Shown piece by piece: positions 39,301-49,705 of a DNA stretch of 64,000 nucleotides. Positions within the stretch are counted from its first letter, which is position 1, and every line of letters begins with the position of its first letter. This stretch comes from Phytoseiulus persimilis. Taxonomy: Eukaryota; Arthropoda; Arachnida; Mesostigmata; Phytoseiidae. Below the pieces are notes generated by a model, which saw only the letters and a program-made list of their open reading frames with translations, was not told where the DNA came from and did not search any database. A program made the position numbers and the translations under genes. The DNA is taken from NCBI GenBank assembly GCA_037576195.1, contig CM075101.1, forward strand, positions 22,506,001 to 22,570,000, given 5' to 3'.

Positions 39301-42300
39301 GTGATTCCGAGACCAATCTGAGCATTACTTTCCAACTCTGGAGGGGTGATTCCGGGACCAATCTGAGCATTACTTCCCAACTCTGGAGGGGTGATTCCGA
39401 GACCAATCTGAGCATTACTTCCCAACTCTGGAGGGGTGATTCCGGGGTCAATCTGAGCATTACTTTCCAACTCTGGAGGGGTGATTCCGAGACCAATCTG
39501 AGCATTACTTCCCAACTCTGGAGGGGTGATTCCGAGACCAATCTGAGCATTACTTCCCAACTCTGGAGGGGGGGTGATTCCGAGACCAATCTGAGCATTA
39601 CTTTCCAACTCTGGAGGGGTGATTCCGGGACCAATCTGAGCATTACTTTCCAACTCTGGAGGGTGATTCCGAGACCAATCTGAGCATTACTTCCAACTCT
39701 GGAGGGGTGATTCCGGGGTCCAATCTGAGCATTACTTCCAACTCTGGAGGGGTGATTCCGAGACCAATCTGAGCATTACTTCCCAACTCTGGAGGGGTGA
39801 TTCCGAGACCAATCTGAGCATTACTTCCCAACTCTCTGAGGGGTGATTCCGAGACCAATCTGAGCATTACTTCCCAACTCTGGAGGGGTGATTCCGAGAC
39901 CAATCTGAGCATTACTTCCAACTCTGGAGGGGTGATTCCGAGACCAATCTGAGCATTACTTTCCAACTCTGGAGGGGTGATTCCGGGACCAATCTGAGCA
40001 TTACTTTCCAACTCTGGAGGGGTGATTCCGAGACCAATCTGAGCATTACTTTCCAACTCTGGAGGGGTGATTCCGAGACCAATCTGAGCACTTCCCCAAC
40101 TCTGGAGGGGTGATTCCGGGGTCAATCTGAGCATTACTTCCCAACTCTGGAGGGGTGTTCCGAGACCAATCTGAGCATTACTTTCCAACTCTGGAGGGGG
40201 TGATTCCGACCAAATCTGAGCATTACTTTCCAACTCTGGAGGGGTGATTCCGGGGTCAATCTGAGCATTACTTTTCCAACTCTGGAGGGGTGATTCCGAG
40301 ACCAATCTGGCAGCATTTCTTTCCCACTCTGGAGGGGTGATTCCGAGACCAATCTGAGCATTACTTTCCAACTCTGGAGGGGTGATTCCGGGCTCAATCT
40401 GAGCATTACTTCCCAACTCTGGAGGGGTGATTCCGGGGTCAATCTGAGCATTACTTTCCAACTCTGGAGGGGTGATTCCGAGACCAATCTGAGCATTACT
40501 TTCCAACTCTGGAGGGGTGATTCCGGGCCAATCTGAGCATTACTTTCCAACTGGAGGGGGGGTGATTCCGGGGTCCAATCTGAGCATTACTTTCCAAACT
40601 CTGGAGGGGTGATTCCTGGAGGGGAACCCAATCTGAGCATTACTTTCCAACTCTGGGGGTGATTCCGGGTCAATCTGAGCATTACTTCCCAACTCTGGAG
40701 GGGTGATTCCGAGACCAATCTGAGCATTACTTTCCAACTCTGGAGGGGTGATTCCGGGCCAATCTGAGCATTACTTTCCCAACTCTGGAGGGGTGATTCC
40801 GAGACCAATCTGAGCATTACTTTCCAACTCTGGAGGGGTGATTCCGGGGTCAATCTGAGCATTACTTCCCAACTCTGGAGGGGTGATTCCGAGACCAATC
40901 TGAGCATTACTTTCCAACTGGAGGGGGGTGATTCCGAGACCAATCTGAGCATTACTTTCCAACTCTGGAGGGGTGATTCCGGGACCAATCTGAGCATTAC
41001 TTTCCAACTCTGGAGGGGTGATTCCGGGACAATCTGAGCATTACTTCCCAACTCTGGAGGGGTGATTCCGAGACCAATCTGAGCATTACTTTCCAACTCT
41101 GGAGGGGTGATTCCGAGACCAATCTGAGCATTACTTCCCAACTCTGGAGGGGTGATTCCGAGACCAATCTGAGCATTACTTTCCAACTCTGGAGGGGTGA
41201 TTCCGAGACCAATCTGAGCATTACTTCCCAACTCTGGAGGGGTGATTCCGAGACCAATCTGAGCATTACTTTCCAACTCTGGAGGGGTGATTCCGAGACC
41301 AATCTGAGCATTACTTCCCAACTCTGGAGGGGTGATTCGAGACCAATCTGAGCATTACTTTCCAACTCTGGAGGGGTGATTCCGGGCTCAATCTGAGCAT
41401 TACTTCCCAACTCTGGAGGGGTGATTCCGAGACCAATCTGAGCATTACTTTCCAACTCTGGAGGGGTGATTCCGGGGTCAATCTGAGCATTACTTCCCAA
41501 CTCTGGAGGGGTGATTCCGAGACCAATCTGAGCATTACTTTCCAAACTCTGGAGGGGTGATTCCGGGACTCAATCTGAGCATTACTTCCCAACTCTGGAG
41601 GGGTGATTCCGAGACCAATCTGAGCATTACTTTCCAACTCTGGAGGGGTGATTCCTCCGGGGTCAATCTGAGCATTACTTTCCAACTCTGGAGGGGTGAT
41701 TCCGAGACCAATCTGAGCATTACTTTCCAACTCTGGAGGGGTGATTCCGAAACCAATCTGAGCATTACTTTCCAACTCTGGAGGGGTGATTCCGGGCTCA
41801 ATCTGAGCATTACTTTCCAACTCTGGAGGGGTGATTCCGGGCCAATCTGAGCATTACTTTCCAACTCTGGAGGGGTGATTCCGAGACCAATCTGAGCATT
41901 ACTTTCCAACTCTGGAGGGGTGATTCGAGACCAATCTGAGCATTACTTCCCAACTCTGGAGGGGTGATTCGGGGGTCAATCTGAGCATTACTTCCCAACT
42001 CTGGAGGGGTGATTCCGAGACCAATCTGAGCATTACTTTTCCAACTCTGGAGGGGTGATTCCGGGGTCAATCTGAGCATTACTTTCCCCAACTCTGGAGG
42101 GGTGATTCCGAGACCAATCTGAGCATTACTTTCCAACTCTGGAGGGGTGATTCCGGGGTCAATCTGAGCATTACTTTCCAACTCTGGAGGGGTGATTCCG
42201 AGACCAATCTGAGCATTACTTTCCAACTCTGGAGGGGTGATTCCGGGGTCAATCTGAGCATTACTTCCCAACTCTGGAGGGGTGATTCCGAGACCAATCT

Positions 42301-42800
42301 GAGCATTACTTTCCAACTCTGGAGGGGTGATTCCGGGGTCAATCTGAGCATTACTTTCCAACTCTGGAGGGGTGATTCCGAGACCAATCTGAGCATTACT
42401 TTCCAACTCTGGGGGGGTGATTCCGGGCTCAATCTGAGCATTACTTCCCAACTCTGGAGGGGTGATTCCGGGGTAAATCTGAGCATTACTTTCCAACTCT
42501 GGAGGGGTGATTCCGGGGTAAATCTGAGCATTACTTTCCAACTCTGGAGGGGTGATTCCGGGGTCAATCTGAGCATTACTTTCCAACTCTGGAGGGGTGA
42601 TTCCGGGGTCAATCTGAGCATTACTTTCCAACTCCGGATTCCGGTTGAGCATCACTTTCCAACTCCGGAGCGGTGATTCCGAGACCAATCTGAGCATTAC
42701 TTCCCAACTCTGGAGGGGTGATTCCGGGGTCAATCTGAGCATTACTTTCCAACTTTGGAGGGGTGATTCCGAGACCAATCTGACCATACTTTTCAAAATC
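33395..42800. repeat. 45-bp satellite array, main block (about 200 monomers)
   Basis: The unit is 45 bases, built from GGGGTGATTCCGAGACC, AATCTGAGCATTACTTTCC and AACTCTGGA. The main variants replace GAGACC by GGGACC, GGGGTC or GGGCTC, and TTTCC by TTCCC. The leftmost four monomers (33395-33580) are clearly diverged, as expected at an array edge. Single-base to few-base indels occur every few monomers through most of the block and are rarer toward the right end. One plus-strand frame and two minus-strand frames of the unit contain no stop, so open frames of up to 360 codons arise automatically and shift frame at indels. These are not evidence of a protein. There is no spacer diversity, so it is not CRISPR. 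Counting monomers exactly would need a tandem-repeat program. Confidence 0.97.
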
Positions 42801-42872
42801 GGAATGCTGACCCAGTGGAGGGAGAGAAAAGTGCCTCGATGGCAGGGAGCGCCGTCCAAGCGCGCGCAGCGC

Positions 42873-42890
42873 GGCCGACTCCAGTCGGCC
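42873..42890. repeat. Perfect GC-rich hairpin in U copy 1
   Basis: GGCCGACT, a CC loop and AGTCGGCC give an 8-bp perfect stem inside a very GC-rich patch. The same hairpin occurs at 44684-44701 in U copy 2. A minus-strand ATG that opens into the satellite frame starts two bases away, at 42892. Confidence 0.85.
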
Positions 42891-42904
42891 AAAGGCCGGC
42901 TGGT

Positions 42905-42912
42905 CTTTTATA
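42905..42912 (-). promoter_or_regulatory. TATA-box-like TATAAAAG facing the satellite
   Basis: On the minus strand TATAAAAG matches the strong TATA consensus and points into the main satellite block. A start about 30 bases downstream would fall near 42875, inside the hairpin and just past the ATG at 42892. Transcription into the satellite is therefore possible, but that ATG would be missed. It is repeated at 44716-44723. This is sequence match only, with no initiator evidence. Confidence 0.3.
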
Positions 42913-42987
42913 TCTTTCGATCCTCTACAAGAGTATTTTCCAGTCCGGATCCTCCGCGTTCGAGGACCACACCCGTTGCGATTCGCG

Positions 42988-43206
42988 ATGCGAAAGCCTG
43001 GATCTTCCGACGCTACTCAAAGTTTCGTAACCGAGCGCGACGTCCTCCGACGAGCATTTTCTCCCACAGTTATCTATTGTTGCAGGAAGCCCTACTTTGA
43101 AGCCTTAAGGCCGAATTTGTCTTACGAAGAGGGGGAGCTTATCGGGAGCTACGAGCATCTGGAGATAACTTCCCTGTATGCGCCGGAAGCTCGGCATCGC
43201 GTTTAG
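42988..43206 (+). CDS. Small candidate ORF in U copy 1 (72 aa, possibly a terminal exon)
   Basis: From ATG 42988 the frame runs 72 codons to TAG and includes YFEALRPNLSYEEGELIGSY and ITSLYAPEARHRV. It stays open upstream to 42946, directly behind a plausible acceptor (GAGTATTTTCCAG), so it could instead be a final exon of 86 codons. No family is recognised and no upstream exon is visible, because the sequence to the left is satellite. The frame is duplicated unchanged at 44799-45017. It could be a trapped gene fragment. Confidence 0.25.
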   Translation: MRKPGSSDATQSFVTERDVLRRAFSPTVIYCCRKPYFEALRPNLSYEEGELIGSYEHLEITSLYAPEARHRV

Positions 43207-43330
43207 ATAACAGCTCTGAGTTTGAATTGCTTGCCTGCCGGTCTAACGGGCGAGTGCGCGGCCGAGCTCATGCCTTCAGCCAACATATAGGCCAAAGATT
43301 AGCCTCAAGCTGAGGTAGTCGTCGACCAAG

Positions 43331-44611
43331 CTGAGCATTACTTTCCAACTCTGGAGGGGTGATTCCGGGCTCAATCTGAGCATTACTTTCCAACTCTGGA
43401 GGGGTGATTCCGGGCTCAATCTGAGCATTACTTTCCAACTCTGGAGGGGTGATTCCGAGTCCAATCTGGGCATTTCTTTCCAACTCTGGAGGGGTGATTT
43501 CGAGACCGATCTGAGCATTACTTCCCAACTCTGGAGGGGTGATTCCGGGGTCAATCTGAGCATTACTTCCCAACTCTGAAGGGGTGATTCCGAGACCAAT
43601 CTGAGCATTACTTTCCAACTCTGGAGGGGTGATTCCGGGGTCAATCTGAGCATTACTCCCCAACTCTGGAGGGGTGATTCCGAGACCAATCTGAGCATTA
43701 CTTTCCAACTCTGGAGGGGTGATTCCGGGGTCAATCTGAGCATTACTTTCCAACTCTGGAGGGGTGATTCCGAGACCAATCTGAGCATTACTTTCCAACT
43801 CTGGAGGGGTGATTCCGGGGTCAATCTGAGCATTACTCCCCAACTCTGGAGGGGTGATTCCGAGACCAATCTGAGCATTACTTTCCAACTCTGGAGGGGT
43901 GATTCCGGGGTCAATCTGAGCATTACTTTCCAACTCTGGAGGGGTGATTCCGAGACCAATCTGAGCATTTCTTTCCAACTCTGGGGGGGTGATTCCGGGC
44001 TCAATCTGAGCATCACTTCCCAACTCTGGAGGGGTGATTCCGGGGTAAATTCGAGCATTATTTCCCAACTCCGGAGGGGTGATTCCGGGGTAAATCTGAG
44101 CATTACTTTCCGACTCTGGAGGGGTGATTCCGGGGTCAATCTGAGCATTACTTTCCAACTCTGGAGAGGTGATTCCGGGGTCAATCTGAGCATCACTTTC
44201 CAACTCCGGAGCGGTGATTCCGAGACCAATCTGAGCATTTCTTTCCAACTCTGGGGGGGTGATTCCGGGCTCAATCTGAGCATCACTTCCCAACTCTGGA
44301 GGGGTGATTCCGGGGTAAATTCGAGCATTATTTCCCAACTCCGGAGGGGTGATTCCGGGGTAAATCTGAGCATTACTTTCCGACTCTGGAGGGGTGATTC
44401 CGGGGTCAATCTGAGCATTACTTTCCAACTCTGGAGAGGTGATTCCGGGGTCAATCTGAGCATCACTTTCCAACTCCGGAGCGGTGATTCCGAGACCAAT
44501 CTGAGCATTACTTCCCAACTCTGGAGGGGTGATTCCGGGGTCAATCTGAGCATTACTTTCCAACTTTGGAGGGGTGATTCCGAGACCAATCTGACCATAC
44601 TTTTCAAAATC
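43331..44611. repeat. 45-bp satellite array, second block (about 28 monomers, no indels)
   Basis: This is the same 45-bp family as the main block but every monomer keeps its exact length. Minus-strand frames therefore stay open for 475 and 431 codons, the longer beginning in U copy 2 at ATG 44703. Alternating GAGACC and GGGGTC monomers make 90-bp dimers, ACTCCCCAACT recurs 180 bp apart (near 43655 and 43835), and a 270-bp six-monomer unit is doubled at the right. The open frame follows from a stop-free 15-codon unit. Confidence 0.95.
43951..44490. repeat. Higher-order repeat: two copies of a 270-bp, six-monomer unit
   Basis: The unit starting CGAGACCAATCTGAGCATTT at 43951 restarts at 44221. 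Both copies carry the same private variants in the same order: CTGGGGGGGTG, GCATCACTTCCC, GTAAATTCGAGC, CCGACTCTGG, TGGAGAGGTG and CTCCGGAGCGG. This is a recent duplication of six diverged monomers. Confidence 0.92.
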
Positions 44612-45148
44612 GGAATGCTGACCCAGTGGAGGGAGAGAAAAGTGCCTCGATGGCAGGGAGCGCCGTCCAAGCGCGCGCAGCGCGGCCGACTCCAGTCGGC
44701 CAAAGGCCGGCTGGTCTTTTATATCTTTCGATCCTCTACAAGAGTATTTTCCAGTCCGGATCCTCCGCGTTCGAGGACCACACCCGTTGCGATTCGCGAT
44801 GCGAAAGCCTGGATCTTCCGACGCTACTCAAAGTTTCGTAACCGAGCGCGACGTCCTCCGACGAGCATTTTCTCCCACAGTTATCTATTGTTGCAGGAAG
44901 CCCTACTTTGAAGCCTTAAGGCCGAATTTGTCTTACGAAGAGGGGGAGCTTATCGGGAGCTACGAGCATCTGGAGATAACTTCCCTGTATGCGCCGGAAG
45001 CTCGGCATCGCGTTTAGATAACAGCTCTGAGTTTGAATTGCTTGCCTGCCGGTCTAACGGGCGAGTGCGCGGCCGAGCTCATGCCTTCAGCCAACATATA
45101 GGCCAAAGATTAGCCTCAAGCTGAGGTAGTCGTCGACCAAGCTGAGCA
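44612..45148. repeat. Unique segment U, copy 2 of a tandem duplication
   Basis: This copy matches 42801-43337 with no difference seen, at an offset of 1,811 bp. After the shared CTGAGCA it continues into non-satellite sequence (CCGGGATCTCC), so this copy holds the original right border and copy 1 holds the duplication junction. It includes the second hairpin (44684-44701) and the second minus-strand TATAAAAG (44716-44723). Confidence 0.93.
44799..45017 (+). CDS. Small candidate ORF in U copy 2 (72 aa)
   Basis: This is the same frame as at 42988-43206, with no amino-acid change seen. Because this copy lies at the original right border, it is the better place to look for the rest of a gene. 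The next 300 bases to the right show no clear continuation, and the frame ends in TAG. Function is unknown. Confidence 0.25.
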   Translation: MRKPGSSDATQSFVTERDVLRRAFSPTVIYCCRKPYFEALRPNLSYEEGELIGSYEHLEITSLYAPEARHRV

Positions 45149-48100
45149 CCGGGATCTCCAACAGGAAACTCCGCGTTCCACGTTCCCCCAAAGCATTCTA
45201 ATTGTGGCGAGGTCACCTTTCCATGACTGCAACTTTTGCAAAAAGATTAAGCAACTTTCAAGCCAGGGAGGAATGTCAACTTTTATCTCGGAGCGCCCAT
45301 TTCTGCTAGACCACGAGCCACCGTGTAGCGGCAGCGTCGCCGACCGGGGAGGAAATATTACAGGAGAGTGAGTAATCCTGATTCCGACTCTTGAGAGTTT
45401 GTTTCTCTCCAAGTGAGTTCTCGTTTACCTGTGAAATCGAGTCCTCGAAAACGCTCTGAAGCGAAGGATATCGTGATGTTCAAGAAGGATGCTGCCACGA
45501 GAGATCTCCGGTTCCGGCTCAGGCCACCGATCCCGTGGCACCTGTTCGAATCGGAGGAACCGAGCTCGAGATAATGGTCTCCGAAATCAGACAAGCCTCG
45601 ATTGCTGCCATGACGGGAACGGTCTTCGAGCTCTCTGGAAAGCTACCTGCACGGTCAGCAAGCTAGCTTTCGAAGGACGATGCAAGCTTTCAAATAATAA
45701 ATAACACTCAAGAGCTGACTGGATAACGGCACGCCGGGTTTGAGAAATGCGCTCTCCCCCGTACGCAGAAAGCACGGTTCTCAGCTCCGCTCGGTTCAAG
45801 AGTCGGATAACACGTCGCTTCGGGCCAGATCTGGCCGCAACGCACTGTTAGGAACTCGCGAAAACAGGAGAATGGATTCGGAGCTCTCTAGTGGTGTGCT
45901 CGAACCCCCGCGTCTGCGATTTCTGTTTTGTTCCTTGTTGAATGCGACAGCAATCATCCGACGTGATGAAGCGGAGCTGGAAGGAAGACAAGGAATTCTC
46001 CTACAGTTGCTGCTTTGCTGTCGCACGATCAGCACTTCTGGCGACCGATTCCGGTCGAGTACCATTGAACTCATTTGATGATGTCTGAAGTTGTTTCGGC
46101 CTGCCAAGGAAGAGCTGAATCACGGGAATACAGTGGGATTGAGTTCATCGCGAGATTTTTGCCGGGGGCACCCAGGTCGCCTGACATTGAGTACATGCAC
46201 CTCGCTCCGAAAGATTCCAGATGGAAGCCTGAATAAAGGAACAGTGCTATATAAGGTGGTAAACGTTGATCGGAAATTTTCTCAAACTTTCTTCCTTCGC
46301 TCATGAACCTGTGAGAAATGATCGGATTCTGGCGATTTTTTTCGCGATCGATGGCTGGAAGGATGACATTTTTACTCGCGCCAGTCGGTCGAGAATGGCG
46401 TTCCCGGAAGCGGCCCATAGGATGCCTATTCTTTTCTTTCAACTCTTTTCACAAAGAAGACTGGGGAACGCCTGAAGTAAACCAATCGAACCCACATCGG
46501 TTCCATTGAATGCGAAGAAGAATTCCATGAACTTTCTACCAGGAAGGGCGAGAATCCAGCCAGAGCCCAAAATGGGCGACCGATCTTATCAGCCTTAGAA
46601 AGCCGCTGACGGAATCTGCCTTCTGATGCCTTTTCCCCGTATCTCCTTCGGGAGGACGAATCCGACCCACTTTTTGTTTGCCGGGAAATCGATCTTCTCC
46701 ACTGTTCCCCCATTTCACGTCGGAACGCTTAGCGGAAAACCACGAGATCGAGCAGAAAATTATGGAATACTCCCTTGGCCGGCGTTAGGGCAACCAAAAT
46801 TAACGGGTCTAATGAGCTTATATTTCAGGCGCTGGCCGATACTTTACCACCGCGATCCCTAGCTGGCGAACGACTCCGGACGAAATTGAGAGTCAAACGA
46901 GAAAAGCGGAACAAATTACGGCGTGCTTTTTCAGTGCCGTTCGAGAGCTCCAAGTCCGACCTTTGGCGGAAGTGGCTGCAGCAGTGGAGGCTGCGGAGGG
47001 CAGGCTCAAGCCCCACCAGCAGCCGCAGTTGGACGGGTCGCCCTCATCTAATGCATAAAAATGTGAGCGGCCTATTCTAGGCCGCTGCTCTCTGCACGGC
47101 CATCGGGGAGGTCTTCGCTTGGAACGTTCGGTTGGCGTTCAGTCTTTCTCCTCCGTTGCCAATCAGTTAGACGTCGCTTCGATGAGCACGACAGACTTCA
47201 GCACTAAGAGCGTACACAATCCATCATGAATAATCGAGAATGAATCCCTCCATAAGTCATCGATCGAGCTTATCGTCCGCTGTCTCGCGAGCGATTACCA
47301 GCTCACCATCTCTAATGCATATCGAAAGAGTTTCTCGAGCCCTCGACGGCTCGTGCCCATGGTTAAATCTCCAAAATCGGATCGAAACTTCTGGAGCTGA
47401 ACGAGCTGGAGCCAGCGAAGTCTGCATTCGGCTGAGCTTGATATATGCCTCCTGACTCGGAGAGATCGAGCACGTTGTGCGCCCCCGTGGAATCGAAATC
47501 ACTCCAGGATGAATTTCAAGAAGTCCTCCGGAATTCTAGGCTAGAAGGCCATGCTCGTGACTAGCGCAGCTTTCAACTGGTGAACTCGACCAATGCTCGC
47601 TTCGTCGAGGAGCTTTCCCCAGGGGTAGATTCGACATTTTCCTTGATAGTGACAAGAAGAGCCAGCAACAAGGCCGGAGTCAGAGTTTTAGAGGGACTCA
47701 GACCTGGAAACGTCGGGCTATGTGGCGCCCAATCGCATGCGCGCGATGCCAATCTCCTCCCTGGGTGTCCTAGCTCATTGACTTTAATCCGCGGGCTTTC
47801 TAAGCGATGGGATGACGGAGGGGGTAGTTGGTGGATGCTGCGGGTGAACGAATTCTAGGGTATAACCTCTAAACCTTAGACCGGGGGTGCAGTCAGGCGG
47901 GCGGATGAGCGAGCGAGCCGGCGAACGAGCGCCAGATAGAGGAAGACCGACAGAGAAAGCTGCGTATGGAGAACAATAATTCATTTTTGACTTTAAGCCC
48001 CTTTTGCGGGCTGGTGCTCACCACCACCACTACCACCGCTACTACGACTTCCCTGACTGCTGCCGCTCGCTGGTACTGCTGCCGCGACCGCTCCGGGATC

Positions 48101-49300
48101 AGAGAGTGTTTATTTTGAGTTTTTCTCCTCCTGCGTCGTCATCGTCGTCGTCGTCTTCGGAGGATGAGAATGAGCTTTAAAAAGCCAATGTTTCTTTCTT
48201 CCTCTTCGTTTCAGGAACGCAGCCCGAGAAGCACGAGTGAATATAATCAGACTAGTAGCAGCAGGAGTAGCGGCTATGGAGGGGCTGCAGCAGGATTTGT
48301 GTCCTGATTCCTGTGCGTAGATCCTGATGGATGAGAATCGCTTTAGACTCAGAGCAACAAGTTTCGAGCCGGAGGAGAGCTCCGAATGAGTTCATCCGTT
48401 TCCCCCCATGCATAATGCGACCCTCCGATACAAGAGCAACGAATGGTTGTCCAAGTATGCAAACAAACGAATAAGCACATCCGAGAGGTAGCGTGACTGA
48501 CCGCTCACTCGATGATCAACGGATAATCAACGCCCTCGTGCTCACCATGATGAACGATGCGGACAATGATCATCATGCCTCCCCGAAGCAGCGAGATTAT
48601 GATTGGGTGGTTTCGTGCAAAAGTAGTTATTCCTTCGCAACGTTTATGTGTCGCCTATATCTCTGTTTTCCGTTCGTTTTCCCGTTCGGCCGACGTTTGC
48701 CGAGAAGGCCGTTGTTTCCCCTCGTCCATCGCAGTTCCAGGAGACGTAAGCTCTTAATCCCGAGACCAAGCTAATGCAGGCACAGGCTCAGAGTGTGTGC
48801 ACCTGCCTTTCGAAATATATGGCGCCATTGACTAGGATCTACTGGTATTGGTCGCCGCAGCACAATCGGCAATCTGCACTAAATGTCTTCTAGGGCATCT
48901 CAAAAGGATCTCTGTTACTTATCTGTAACGGGCACTTCAGGACACCGTCGGGACAACGATTGCAAGGCAGTGCCAAGGAGCATTATTCCGCTGAAGCGCG
49001 GTCAGTATTCAGGAACGCTCGCAGAAATCGAGTACATAGGTACGTGTACGTCTCAAAACTCCAGAATGTTTGTTGCAACACAGGTCGAGATGGGAACAAG
49101 GGCAGAATTCCGAATGACGTCATCCTCCGGCTCAGGATAATGGTTAACATCGAGAACGGTTGACGACAAACACATTTTGCGCCTTATTTGCTGAGCGTAA
49201 ACAAAGCGGCGCCACCTCTGCCTCTCATTGCAATTTACTTTGTAAGGGTGAATTCGAGTTAACGCTGCTTGTGCTGATGCCGGTCCGAACACAGGACAGA
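45149..49300. other. Stretch without a confident gene
   Basis: Open frames of 60-125 codons occur on both strands, overlap each other and carry no motif I recognise. The region contains a GAGCGAGCGAGCCGG simple-repeat patch near 47905-47935 (a similar patch lies near 59525-59555), CAC/TAC/GCT triplet runs at about 48017-48090 and GTC/GTCGTC triplets at about 48134-48165. These triplets look like simple repeats. Confidence 0.5.
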
Positions 49301-49705
49301 ATGCGCCGCGGATGTGAGACACTCTTGAAGTTCGGGAGTGTCGGTGTCGTCTTCGTCATTGTTTGCTCGCTGGAACTGGGGACGATGATATTTCATCGAA
49401 ATTTCTCTTCACCGTTGCTTCAGAGCTGCTCCGGAGGATGCGAGTCGTACGCACAGACTCCTGCAATGGGCTCAATGCGGGAGAGAATGGCACGTGCCAT
49501 CCTTCAGGGCAGCCAGGTTAGAGTGTTTGGAGCAAGCAGTTCAAAAGTTTGCGCACAAGTGAAAACGCTGAAACTGCAAAATGGGAGAGAAACTTCAAAC
49601 AAAGAACTTTCGACAACCTCGGGCCGAGAGCCAACAGTGCAAGTGCCATCTCTGTGGCGTCGGCAGCGGCGGGAGAATCCACGAAGCAACTCCGAGGAAG
49701 TCTAA
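49301..49705 (+). CDS. Candidate type II membrane or secreted protein (134 aa)
   Basis: The frame from ATG 49301 begins with a short basic head (MRRGCETLLKFG), then a strong hydrophobic segment at about residues 11-31 (SVGVVFVIVCSLELGTMIF), then a polar, cysteine-containing stem (LLQSCSGGCESYAQ). That is the layout of a type II Golgi or plasma-membrane anchor, or an uncleaved signal. A possible donor (CAG before GTTAGA) stands after codon 72, so the real exon may end at 49516 and join an exon I could not place; unspliced, it runs to TAA-type termination at 49705. The same frame is open upstream to 49160. No enzyme domain is recognised. It could be chance. Confidence 0.3.
   Translation: MRRGCETLLKFGSVGVVFVIVCSLELGTMIFHRNFSSPLLQSCSGGCESYAQTPAMGSMRERMARAILQGSQVRVFGASSSKVCAQVKTLKLQNGRETSNKELSTTSGREPTVQVPSLWRRQRRENPRSNSEEV

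Larger units (their letters stand above)
42801..43337. repeat. Unique segment U, copy 1 of a tandem duplication
   Basis: This is non-satellite DNA of about 540 bp. Together with the preceding satellite monomers it recurs 1,811 bp downstream: 42647-43337 matches 44458-45148 with no difference noticed by eye. It ends in CTGAGCA, the same seven bases found inside every satellite monomer, and satellite resumes immediately after it. It contains a perfect hairpin, a minus-strand TATA-like box and a small open frame, listed separately. Confidence 0.93.

Noticed and set aside
33395..44611. CRISPR-like array of direct repeats
   Set aside because: The 45-bp units are contiguous with no unique spacers, and the host is eukaryotic. 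This is a satellite.
41810..44703. Long minus-strand ORFs (360, 431 and 475 codons) as a repetitive protein gene
   Set aside because: The monomer is stop-free in three frames and 45 bp long, so such ORFs are automatic. Two different minus-strand frames are open over the same DNA, and nothing recognisable flanks them.
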